DNA of 64,000 nt from Myxococcales bacterium (GTDB taxonomy: Bacteria; Myxococcota_A; Polyangia; Polyangiales; Polyangiaceae). Numbering within the stretch: the first letter of the stretch is position 1; each line of letters opens with the position of its first letter. The DNA lies in NCBI GenBank assembly GCA_016191785.1, contig JACPVJ010000082.1, forward strand, positions 186,001 through 250,000. Reading direction: 5' to 3'. Shown in pieces: positions 45,275 through 53,165 of the stretch. The position numbers were made by a program, and so were the translations under genes. The notes under the pieces were generated by a model. The model saw only the letters and a list, made by a program, of their open reading frames with translations. It was not told the origin of the DNA and searched no databases.

Positions 45275-46516
45275 ATGGATCACCTGAGGCGACAAGCCGA
45301 GCGGCGCGTGGGTACGGTCCTTCGAGACCGCTGGACGATCGACGCCCTGATCGGGGTCGGGGCGATGGCGGCGGTCTACAAGGCCACGCACCGCAACGGC
45401 AACGAGGTCGCGATCAAGGTGCTGCACGCCGAGGCCTCGAAGGACGAAGGCATCAGGAAGCGCTTTCAGCGCGAGGGCTACGTCGCCAACCGGGTCAAGC
45501 ATCGCGGTGCGGTGACCGTCTTCGACGACGACGTCACCCCAGGCGGCTCGGCCTTCCTGGTGATGGAGCTCCTGCACGGCGAGAACGTCGAGGCGCGCCG
45601 GGAGCGCCTCGGGGGATTCGTGCCGCTGCCCGAGGTGCTGGGCATCGCCGATCAAGTGCTCGACGTGCTGACCGCCGCGCACGGGCAGGGCATCATCCAC
45701 CGCGACATCAAGCCCGAGAACCTGTTCTTGACCTCGGAGGGCGTGGTGAAGGTCCTCGATTTCGGCATCGCCCGGCTGAGGTCGTCGCAGCACGACACGA
45801 GCCTCACCATGGTCGGCGCGATGCTGGGGACTCCCGGATTCCTGTCTCCCGAGCAAGCGCGGGGCATGACGTCGGCGGTCGATCACCAGACCGACATCTG
45901 GGGTGTGGGCGCGACGCTCTTCACCCTGCTCTGCGGGCAACACGTGCAAGAGGCGCGAACGGCCGACGAGTCGATGGTGCTCGCGGCGACCACGCCGGCG
46001 CGATCGCTGGCAAGCGTGCTCTCCGCGCTCGATCCGGGCGTGGTGGCGATGGTGGACAGGGCCCTGGCGTGGGACAAACGCGATCGTTTTCCGGACGCCA
46101 TGAGCATGCAGGCCGAGCTCCGGCGGGTCGCGGCGCGGGTGCTCGGCGGGCCGGGAGCGAGCCCGAATCTCGACCTCGAGCTGTCCGGGGCGTTGTCGAG
46201 CCCCATCCGTTCCGAGCCGGAGCCGCCGACACGGGTGATGCGCCTCCCCGACGAGCCGGCCGCCTCGCGCGAGTCCCGCCCGCCGGCAGCCGGGACCGAG
46301 CGCCCACCCCGTCGGACCCGGGCCCCGGGCCGCAGCGCCGAGGGTCTGCTCGGTGGGCTCCGGCCAACGACCCTCGCGCTGGTCGCGGGGGCTGTCGCGA
46401 TCGTCGTGATCGCCTTCGGGCTGAGCATGTGCGTGGCAGTGGTGGTGGGCAGCAAGCTGCAGGGGCCGCAGGCGCCGTCAGCCGATCCGATGCCGAGCGC
46501 GCCGGTGCGGCACTGA
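45275..46516 (+). CDS. Ser/Thr protein kinase with one C-terminal membrane segment
   Basis: The 413-residue protein has GVGAMAAVYKA (27-37), VAIK with Lys 48, HRDIKPEN at 142-149, DFGIARL at 162-168 and SPEQARG. A Pro/Arg linker and a single membrane helix (about 368-392) follow, with a short outside tail. All catalytic residues are present. The glycine loop ends GAMA rather than the usual GGMG. TAGACT lies 16 bases upstream of the ATG. Confidence 0.94.
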   Translation: MDHLRRQAERRVGTVLRDRWTIDALIGVGAMAAVYKATHRNGNEVAIKVLHAEASKDEGIRKRFQREGYVANRVKHRGAVTVFDDDVTPGGSAFLVMELLHGENVEARRERLGGFVPLPEVLGIADQVLDVLTAAHGQGIIHRDIKPENLFLTSEGVVKVLDFGIARLRSSQHDTSLTMVGAMLGTPGFLSPEQARGMTSAVDHQTDIWGVGATLFTLLCGQHVQEARTADESMVLAATTPARSLASVLSALDPGVVAMVDRALAWDKRDRFPDAMSMQAELRRVAARVLGGPGASPNLDLELSGALSSPIRSEPEPPTRVMRLPDEPAASRESRPPAAGTERPPRRTRAPGRSAEGLLGGLRPTTLALVAGAVAIVVIAFGLSMCVAVVVGSKLQGPQAPSADPMPSAPVRH

Positions 46517-46582
46517 GCTGGGGGCGGAGTCGCGCGCGCTCTTTTTACCCGTTCGAGCTCGCAGCGTGCGAGGATCGCGACC

Positions 46583-47101
46583 ATGAAGCCTTGGGCGCTG
46601 TCGCTCTTGCTCGTCGCGTGCGATAGCCCTGCGCCCAGCAGCCCGCCGGCCCGGAGCACCAGCGCCAGCCCGGCCTCCGCACCAGCGCCTTCGGCCCGGG
46701 CCGCCGCGTCCACCGCGAGCCCGCCGGCCGAGCAGCAGGCGCCCGCCGAAAACGACGCCTCGACCGCTCCCTCCGCAGCCGCCGGCGAGGACGCGATCAG
46801 CGAACGAGTGAAGCAGCTCGACGCCCACGGACTCTGGACCAACGGCATGTCGCCCCACATCCCCCTGCCCTCGACCGCGTCCACCGCCGAGGTCGTCGCG
46901 AAGGTGCTCGCCGTCGTTGGCTTCGACAAGGGACACGTGAAGACCCACCGCGTGGTGACTGAGCGCGAAGTGCAAGTGGGCACCGATCCCAAGCCCTACC
47001 GAGCGGCTATCGTCGAGAGCGATCTGGGCAAGAAGGTCCTGTTCATGCGCTACGAGCCGGATTCCTCCCGCTGGTGGAGCCGGGTCTACGACGCCAACTA
47101 G
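46583..47101 (+). CDS. Small lipoprotein of unknown function
   Basis: The 172-residue protein starts MKPWALSLLLVAC (lipobox) and has an Ala/Ser/Pro linker to about residue 70, then a compact domain (ERVKQLDAHGLWTNGMSPHI, KKVLFMRYEPDSSRWWSRVY). No motif recognised. Its stop uses CTAG, a palindrome shared with the stop of the remnant on the other strand. Confidence 0.73.
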   Translation: MKPWALSLLLVACDSPAPSSPPARSTSASPASAPAPSARAAASTASPPAEQQAPAENDASTAPSAAAGEDAISERVKQLDAHGLWTNGMSPHIPLPSTASTAEVVAKVLAVVGFDKGHVKTHRVVTEREVQVGTDPKPYRAAIVESDLGKKVLFMRYEPDSSRWWSRVYDAN

Positions 47102-47501
47102 GCCTCGGGGCACTGAGGCGTCGGCTCGTCCCGAGCCTGCCTTGCGCGTCGACGCCGAATCGGACCTCCGTGATGCCGATGGGCGTGGCAGACTTGGTGC
47201 AGCCGGACTTGCTGCACGTGGCCACGGCGTTGCCGCAAGGCACGACCACGACCTTGCCGTCGGCAGGGCTCACGTCGAACGCGGCGTTGCCCGCGGACGT
47301 CGAGCACCCGGGCGTCTCGACGCTGTCGCTCGTGGTCGCGCCGTCCAGGCTGTACACGACGGAGGAGCCGGTGCGAATCGCGATCACCCCGTCGGCCGTG
47401 TAGCGACGAGGCCCCAGAAACCCGCCGTTCGTCGCACGGCCGGGTTGGATGCACCTCTCGCGTGCGAATTCACGACCGCGCCGAAGAGCAGCCGGCTTCA
47501 C
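47098..47501 (-). pseudogene. Decayed exported-protein remnant with C-terminal frameshift
   Basis: A minus-strand frame from GTG 47501 contains a protein-like core (RRYTADGVIAIRTGSSVVYS, DVSPADGKVVVVPCGNAVAT, ATPIGITEVRFGVDAQGRL) with a Cys pair, resembling propeller lipoproteins elsewhere here. It lacks any signal peptide and runs past its natural end; a one-base shift near 47140 gives RDEPTPQCPEA with a stop at 47098, facing the stop of the lipoprotein. I read it as an N-truncated, frameshifted gene. Confidence 0.42.
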
Positions 47502-47539
47502 GCTCGCCGCTCTGGCGCACGCACGCTAGAGTCCGTTCC

Positions 47540-48052
47540 GTGTTTGGAAAGTGGCTGACCAAGGCGCGCAGCGACGAGCCGACACTCGGCAGCACTGCGC
47601 TCGCGGCGGTGGTCCAGAGCCACATGCCGGGGGCTGACAGCGAGAGCGTCCGCGTCGTGATCGCCATCGCTGGGCTCTTGGCGGCGGTCGCCTACGCCGA
47701 CCGTGAGTACTCCGCGGCGGAAGAGCACCGCGTTCGTGCAGAGCTCGCTCGGGTGCACGGCATGACGGCCCTCGGCGTCGACGCCATCGCCGACGCGCTC
47801 CGGCGCGACATCGTCGGGCTCGCTACGGTCGAGCTGCCTCGCTCGACGCGCACCCTGGTCGAGCTGGCCGACGAAGAGCTTCGCCTCGAGACGCTCGATG
47901 TGCTGGTCGAGGTCGCCGCCGCAGACGGCCACCTTTCCCATACCGAGACCACGCTGCTCCGCCAGATCGCGACCTCGCTCGGGTTGACTCAAGACGAGTA
48001 CAACCGCGCGCAGGCACGACACCGCGACAAGCTCGGCGTGCTCCGGGGCTGA
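47540..48052 (+). CDS. TerB-like protein
   Basis: The 170-residue helical protein contains IAGLLAAVAYADREYSAAEE and LDVLVEVAAADGHLSHTETT, two copies of the acidic helix motif (A-AD-G-S--E) of TerB / DjlA N-terminal domains. These bind divalent metal and are linked to tellurite resistance or envelope stress; no other ter gene is near. The GTG start is 7 bases after TAGAGT, with no Shine-Dalgarno. Confidence 0.82.
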   Translation: MFGKWLTKARSDEPTLGSTALAAVVQSHMPGADSESVRVVIAIAGLLAAVAYADREYSAAEEHRVRAELARVHGMTALGVDAIADALRRDIVGLATVELPRSTRTLVELADEELRLETLDVLVEVAAADGHLSHTETTLLRQIATSLGLTQDEYNRAQARHRDKLGVLRG

Positions 48053-48101
48053 CACCCGCGGACACCCGTCTCGAGCCGAGCCGGTGTAGCGTAGCGCCCC
48101 C

Positions 48102-49025
48102 ATGCCCAATGGCCGCCACCTCTTGGTCACGACCTCCACCTACGCCTATCTCGAGCCCAGCTTTCTAGCGGCCGGCTCCTTCGAGCGCGGCGAGGTCGAA
48201 CGCAAGTCGTTCCCCGACGGGGAGTGCTACCGGCGACTCGCCTGCGACGTCTGGGGCCGCGACGTGGTGCTGCTCGGCGGCACGCCGACCGACCTCGACT
48301 GGCTCGAGGTCTACGATCTCGGCTGCGCGATCTCGCGGGCCGGCGCGCGGTCGCTCTCGATCGTGATGCCCTACTTCGGCTACTCGACGATGGAGCGCGC
48401 CGTGCTCCCCGGCGAGGTGGTCACGGCCAAGACGCGCGCGCGCTTGATCTCCGCGATCCCGCCCTGCGAGGCCGGCACGCGCGTCTTTCTGTTCGACCTG
48501 CACACCGACGGCATCGAGTTCTACTTCGGGGACGCCCACGTCACCCACCACGTCTACGGCGCGCCGCTCGTGACCCAGGCCGTGCGGGCCGCGCTGCAGG
48601 GCCGCGACTACGTGCTCGGGGCCACGGATGCGGGCCGTGCCAAGTGGGTGCAGAGCCTGGCTCACACGCTGGATGTGGAGCCCGCCTTCGTCTACAAGCG
48701 CCGCGACTCGGCATCGGGCAACCTGGCGGTCACCGGCGTCAACGCCGACGTTCGCGGTCGCGAGGTCATGATCTACGACGACATGATCCGCACCGGAGGC
48801 TCGCTGCTGCAGGCGGCACGCGCTTACCTGGAGGCCGGCGCGACGCGCGTGCACGCCATCGCCAGTCACCTGGTCTTGCCTGGAAGCTCCCTCGACAAGC
48901 TGCGCGCCTCCGGCGAGCTCGACATCATCACCGGCACCGACTCGCATCCGTCGAGTCAGAAGCTGCCGGCCGGCGCCGTCGTCTCGGTGGCAGACCTCTT
49001 GGTCAGCGCCGTGGGGCGCTGCTGA
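48102..49025 (+). CDS. Ribose-phosphate pyrophosphokinase family protein
   Basis: The 307-residue protein has the PRPP-synthetase layout: FPDGECYRRL near the N-terminus, a pyrophosphate region near FDLHTDGIEFYF, the flexible-loop KRRD and the PRPP-binding motif MIYDDMIRTGGS. It lacks the usual N-terminal GN and the DRS-type Gln-binding motif, so it is a divergent member and may not make PRPP. TAGCGT is 9 bases upstream of the ATG. Confidence 0.85.
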   Translation: MPNGRHLLVTTSTYAYLEPSFLAAGSFERGEVERKSFPDGECYRRLACDVWGRDVVLLGGTPTDLDWLEVYDLGCAISRAGARSLSIVMPYFGYSTMERAVLPGEVVTAKTRARLISAIPPCEAGTRVFLFDLHTDGIEFYFGDAHVTHHVYGAPLVTQAVRAALQGRDYVLGATDAGRAKWVQSLAHTLDVEPAFVYKRRDSASGNLAVTGVNADVRGREVMIYDDMIRTGGSLLQAARAYLEAGATRVHAIASHLVLPGSSLDKLRASGELDIITGTDSHPSSQKLPAGAVVSVADLLVSAVGRC

Positions 49026-49078
49026 TCCGGCGGCGCACGTTGACCGAGCTCTGGGGTGCGGCTATCACTCAGAGTGCG

Positions 49079-49282
49079 ATGATGGCGCTTCGCTTCGTGC
49101 TGCCAGCGTTGCTGATCACGAGCGCGGCGCCTGCCCTGGCCCAGCAGTACGTCGTGTCCGTGAGCGAGACGGGGCCGCTGCCGACCGCCTACGAGCGTCT
49201 CGTCGGGTGGTCGTGGCTCGCGCTCGCGTCGCCGCCGGGGGCTGCCGCCAGCGCGGCCGGCGCGCCTGAGCCGGGGCGCCAA
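49079..49282 (+). pseudogene. Truncated exported protein (N-terminus only)
   Basis: ATG 49079 (or 49082) opens a clear signal peptide (MMALRFVLPALLITSAAPAL, cleavage near LAQQ) and about 40 residues more (VVSVSETGPLPTAYERLVGW). From about 49270 the frame runs antisense into the acyl-CoA dehydrogenase gene, where it no longer codes like protein. It is probably the 5' end of a gene cut off by a rearrangement. Confidence 0.38.
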
Positions 49283-50482
49283 TCAGCCGTGGTTCATCAG
49301 CGCCACCATCAGTGTGTCGTTGGTGCCGTCCATGATGGTCAAGAGGTGGGCGTCGCGCATGTACTTCTCGAGCTTGTAGTCCTTGGTGATCCCGTAGCCC
49401 CCGAGGATCTGGACCATCTCTGCGGTGTGCTTCACGGCGAGCCGGGTCGCAAGGATCTTCGCCGTCACGCTCGTCTTCATGTCGCCAGGAAAGCTGGTCT
49501 TTGCGTGCCAGCTGCCTTTCCACAAGAGCGCGCGACACGACTCGATCGCCGCTTGGATTTCGAACAGCTTCTTCGCCACGAGCTGGTGTTTGATGATGGG
49601 CTGCCCCCACTGCACGCGCTCGCGGGCATAAGCGAGGGCCTCTTCGTAGGCGGCGCGCATCAAGCCGACGGCGAGGTAGCCCGTCGCGAGGTTCCCGACG
49701 GTCATGATCGAGTGGTGCAGCACGGGATACGCTTCACTTGGAGCGAAGATCATCTGGTCGCCGGGCAGCGCCGCGTCGTCGAAAGAGATCGCGGCTTGGT
49801 TCAGCGCTCGTAGGCCAAGGCGGTCCTCCGCGCGGCCGCGGGTGACGCCGGGGGCCGCCCCGTCGATCACGAACAGACCCGAGCCCCGAAGGCCGCGGGT
49901 GGCGTCCACGCAAGCAAAGACGGCCAGAGCCCAAGCCACGCCCCCGTTCGAGACGAACGCGGACTTCGCGCCGCTCAGCAGGTAGGAATCGCCGCAGAGG
50001 GTCGCGGTGGTCGCGTGGTGGACCCGCAGGTCGTCGTAGTTCTTTCCGTCGGAGCCAATCTGCGGCTCGCTGCTGCCCCACCCGGTGATCTTCGTACCGC
50101 TCGCGTCTTCGCAGAACGGGACCACGTATTTCTCGACCAGGCGCCGGTTCTGGGGCGCAAGGAACATGATCAACGCCGGGACCACCGAGCCCGCGACCAG
50201 GCTCGCCGCGAACCCCACACCATGCCGGGCGAGCTCTTCCCACACCAATCCGACGGTCTGCGGGTCGAGGCCCAGACCGCCCACCTGCTCTGGCAACGTC
50301 ATCCGGTTGAACCCGAGCTCGAAGGCGCCGGACATGGCCCTGTGGTACTCGGCGCTCGAGAACGCCTGCTCGGCCGGCATTCGATCGACGGCCAGCTCCG
50401 CCGGCTCGAGCACGCCCCGACCGAAGTCGCGAGCCGTGCCGACGATGCGCGTCTGCGTGTCCGAGAGCGAGAAATCGATCAT
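49283..50482 (-). CDS. Acyl-CoA dehydrogenase
   Basis: The 399-residue protein has the three-domain acyl-CoA dehydrogenase fold: LPEQVGGLGLDPQTVGLVWE, ITGWGSSEPQIGSDG and YLLSGAKSAFVSNG (FAD and substrate region), and QILGGYGITKDYKLEKYMRD (C-terminal helical domain). It oxidises an acyl-CoA to the enoyl-CoA with electron transfer to ETF. It begins 8 bases after the acetoacetate-decarboxylase-family gene. Confidence 0.92.
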   Translation of the reverse strand: MIDFSLSDTQTRIVGTARDFGRGVLEPAELAVDRMPAEQAFSSAEYHRAMSGAFELGFNRMTLPEQVGGLGLDPQTVGLVWEELARHGVGFAASLVAGSVVPALIMFLAPQNRRLVEKYVVPFCEDASGTKITGWGSSEPQIGSDGKNYDDLRVHHATTATLCGDSYLLSGAKSAFVSNGGVAWALAVFACVDATRGLRGSGLFVIDGAAPGVTRGRAEDRLGLRALNQAAISFDDAALPGDQMIFAPSEAYPVLHHSIMTVGNLATGYLAVGLMRAAYEEALAYARERVQWGQPIIKHQLVAKKLFEIQAAIESCRALLWKGSWHAKTSFPGDMKTSVTAKILATRLAVKHTAEMVQILGGYGITKDYKLEKYMRDAHLLTIMDGTNDTLMVALMNHG

Positions 50483-50490
50483 CGGCGAGC

Positions 50491-51255
50491 CTACCCGCAG
50501 AAGAAATCGGTCATCTTGAAGTAGTGCGGGAGAAAGGCAGCACCGTCGACCTCTGCCAGGACCTTACCGGGCAGCATGCGGTTGTGGCTGTCGATCTGGA
50601 ACGCCATCAGAACAGAGGCGCTCTGGAGCTCGACCCACGGGTCGGCCTCCGACTCGGTGAACGTCAGCGACGCCGTGCCGAGCGCGATGGACCTGGGCTG
50701 GATCTCGGTCCGCTGCTCGACCAGCAAGACGGGCCCGTCGAACCCGGGCTCGAGGTCGGCCCGCGGCGACGCCTTGAACAGATACGTCGGCCCCGTCGGA
50801 GGGAGCTCCGCCAGGGTGCCGCTCTTCGTCATGGCGATCTCGACGAACCGCACTCCCAGCCGCTCGACCCAACCGCGCGCCCCTTCGGCGTTCGACTCGA
50901 AGTGAATGGTCGCGGCCTTCTTGGGAAACCCGTAGATGTCACGCCCGTTGTGAAGACGGTTCGGCTCGCTGTCGATCGGCATCGACAGGCAGTACGCGCC
51001 CGGCGTGCCCTGGTACCTGCAGCGCAAGAACAGCCCCGCCTCACGGTAGCCGGGCCCGAGGTTGGTCGCGCCGTATTCGGCGATGAAGATCAGTCCGCCG
51101 GGCAGGTCAGCCTGCTCGAGCGGCGGCGGCAAGAGCGCGCGCGTCTGCTCGTCGTCCGCCGCGAACATGACGCCGAGCATCTTCGCGTCGGGGAACTCTC
51201 GGACCTTCAGCGCGTAGTACCGCTCGAGCTCCGACTGGGTCTTCACGAATCCCAC
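50491..51255 (-). CDS. Acetoacetate decarboxylase family protein
   Basis: The 254-residue protein has DIYGFPKKAATIHF, with the Lys pair 112-113 that forms the Schiff base in acetoacetate decarboxylase, and LPGGLIFIAEYGATNLGPGY, which matches the PF06314 fold. It may decarboxylate a beta-keto acid or act as a related aldolase/hydrolase. The GTG start at 51255 has GGAGG 9 bases upstream. It is the first gene of a pair with acyl-CoA dehydrogenase. Confidence 0.88.
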   Translation of the reverse strand: MGFVKTQSELERYYALKVREFPDAKMLGVMFAADDEQTRALLPPPLEQADLPGGLIFIAEYGATNLGPGYREAGLFLRCRYQGTPGAYCLSMPIDSEPNRLHNGRDIYGFPKKAATIHFESNAEGARGWVERLGVRFVEIAMTKSGTLAELPPTGPTYLFKASPRADLEPGFDGPVLLVEQRTEIQPRSIALGTASLTFTESEADPWVELQSASVLMAFQIDSHNRMLPGKVLAEVDGAAFLPHYFKMTDFFCG

Positions 51256-51338
51256 AGGTGTTGGCCTCCGGTCCCTCGAGAAACGACAGGAGCAGGCTAC
51301 GCCCGGGCGAAGCCCCCGTCGACGTAGATGATCCGGGC

Positions 51339-51719
51339 TCAGGGCGTCTCGACGAACGTGCCGCCGCGCGCCTTGCAGCCGATCGCCGCACCTTTCAGAC
51401 CCTGCGAGCTCATGTCCTTCTTGTAGTACCGCATGCTCGCTCTCTCGGCGGGGAGCGCACACTCGGCGACCACGGCCTCGGCGGGACAGTGGCGCACGAC
51501 GCGCCCCTTCAAGCTCTTCATACGTTCGTTGCCGCATGCCTCGCCAAAGGCCTTGCGCTCTTCGAGCGTCGTTTGCCCTTCGAGCTCGGTGCAGCTCTGC
51601 TCGGTGCCGTTGAAGCTGGTGACGCAGCCGTAGCCCTCCCCGGGCGGGACGCTCTCGTCCGCCTTGTTGCAGGCAGAGAGGCAGAGCAGAGCGAGGCACG
51701 CACGGCTGATGGGGCGCAT
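51339..51719 (-). CDS. Small Cys-containing lipoprotein
   Basis: The 126-residue protein begins MRPISRACLALLCLSAC (lipobox) and has six further Cys, including YGCVTSFNGTEQSC and ECALPAERASMRY. No family recognised. The ATG lies 7 bases after TACCGT, with no Shine-Dalgarno. Confidence 0.75.
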   Translation of the reverse strand: MRPISRACLALLCLSACNKADESVPPGEGYGCVTSFNGTEQSCTELEGQTTLEERKAFGEACGNERMKSLKGRVVRHCPAEAVVAECALPAERASMRYYKKDMSSQGLKGAAIGCKARGGTFVETP

Positions 51720-51790
51720 GCGCCCGACGGTAGGAGCCGGCTGGGGCAGGCGCAACAGCGCTGCCGCGCGCGGCCCCTGGCGACGGTCTA

Positions 51791-52027
51791 GTGCGCCGAG
51801 TGCCCAACCCGGAGCACGCGCGCTCGCCACGGGTGCAGATCACGGCCCGCGGCCTGCAGATGGTGGAGCGAATGGATCGGATCGACGAGCGAGTGCTCGA
51901 GACCATCGAGCCGGGCCTGTCACCCGCCGACCTGGTCGTGACCGCGCGCACCCTGCGAGTGATCCGCGAGCGTTTCGAGGCCAGCCCGCGGTGGCGTCCA
52001 GCGGTGGAGCGAGCCGTCGGCGACTGA
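51791..52027 (+). pseudogene. C-terminal fragment of a MarR-type regulator
   Basis: The 78-residue frame reads LVRRVPNPEHARSPRVQITARGLQMVERMD after a CTA codon and then helices ending ARTLRVIRERFEAS. This equals the wing and dimerisation helix of MarR regulators (VRR-PD--D-R---V-LT--G). The DNA-binding helices and everything before them are absent, so it is an N-truncated remnant; the GTG at 51791 is probably not a real start. Confidence 0.55.
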
Positions 52028-52057
52028 CGACCGGCGCAAGACCCGGCCCCGAAAGGC

Positions 52058-53101
52058 TCACCTTCCGAGGTAGAGCCCGCGATCTTCCCGCGCGCCGCCC
52101 TCTCTCTCGGCTCCGCGCTCGCCGTTGATTGGCTTGTCGTGCCAGAACTCCCAGTGGCGCTTGTCGTAGTGCCACGAGGCCACGCTGAGACGCTTGTCGG
52201 TGACGCGGACGACGCCGAAGCTCCATTGCTCGTGCTTGGTCGACCCCACGTTGTACACGTCGATGCCCTCCCAGCGGTAACGACCCGAACCGTGGTAGTG
52301 CCCGTGAAACACGGCGACCACGTTGTAGCCAAAGACCACGCGAGCCAGGTCGGCGGCGTAGCGACCGTCCCCGAACCAGTTGCCCGTCGAGAAGGGGCCC
52401 CGCAGCGGGAAGTGGAAGTAGAGGACCACTGGGCGCTCCTTGCCCACCGCGGACAAGTTCTTCTCGAGAAACGCGAGCCCTTCTTCGTCCGGTGCTTCGC
52501 CCAAGCACACCACCCGGAGGTCGTCCCAGTCGAACGCATAGCGCGTTCCGCCGTGGCGCTCGCGGATGCGGTCGAGGGTGTACCAGCTGTGATGCTTGTC
52601 GTGGTTGCCGTGGGTCTCGAACACCGGCCAGCGAAGCTGCCGGTCGCCGCCGCGCAAGCCGTACCAGCGGACGAAGTGGTTCCACTGCCAGGGCTCGCCG
52701 TCCTCGGTCAGGTCACCCGCGATCAGCACGCCTCGGGGCGTGCCGATGTTGCCGCCGATCTCGGCGGGAAACGGCTGACCGGGCAGCGTGTTCATGGCCT
52801 CGATCTGCCGCGAGTTGTGGCGGTCGCTCGCCGCGGGCACGAGGACTGGATCGCGCAGCCCGCCCTCGCCGGTCTTCTCGGAGGCCGCGAAGCCCACGTG
52901 AGTGTCGGCGGCCACCATGAAGGTGACGTCGAGACCGCCCCGCCGCCGGTCGTGGGTCACCACGGTCTGCCCACCCGCGCTCGGGCCCGCCTGGGCGCCT
53001 CGCCACCGCGAGGGTGGCCCCGGCCGCATGGCGAACACCGCCACGACCGCCACCGCGGCGGCTACCGCTGCGAACCCGGCCGGACGAACCCCGCTCTTCA
53101 C
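52058..53101 (-). CDS. Exported metallophosphoesterase
   Basis: The 347-residue protein has an N-terminal membrane segment or signal (GFAAVAAAVAVVAVFAM) and a calcineurin-like phosphoesterase domain: FMVAADTHVGF, IAGDLTEDG, ETHGNHDKHH, YFHFPLRG and VFHGHYHGSG, the complete metal-ligand set. It acts on phosphate esters or phosphodiesters in the envelope. GTG 53101 was chosen; a TTG at 53137 is possible. It follows the CocE/NonD gene by 64 bases. Confidence 0.9.
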   Translation of the reverse strand: MKSGVRPAGFAAVAAAVAVVAVFAMRPGPPSRWRGAQAGPSAGGQTVVTHDRRRGGLDVTFMVAADTHVGFAASEKTGEGGLRDPVLVPAASDRHNSRQIEAMNTLPGQPFPAEIGGNIGTPRGVLIAGDLTEDGEPWQWNHFVRWYGLRGGDRQLRWPVFETHGNHDKHHSWYTLDRIRERHGGTRYAFDWDDLRVVCLGEAPDEEGLAFLEKNLSAVGKERPVVLYFHFPLRGPFSTGNWFGDGRYAADLARVVFGYNVVAVFHGHYHGSGRYRWEGIDVYNVGSTKHEQWSFGVVRVTDKRLSVASWHYDKRHWEFWHDKPINGERGAEREGGAREDRGLYLGR

Positions 53102-53165
53102 GCCAGAGAGGATGGGGCCCGACGGCTCGCTCGGCAACCGACGGGGTCGGCCCTCGGTGCGCGCG

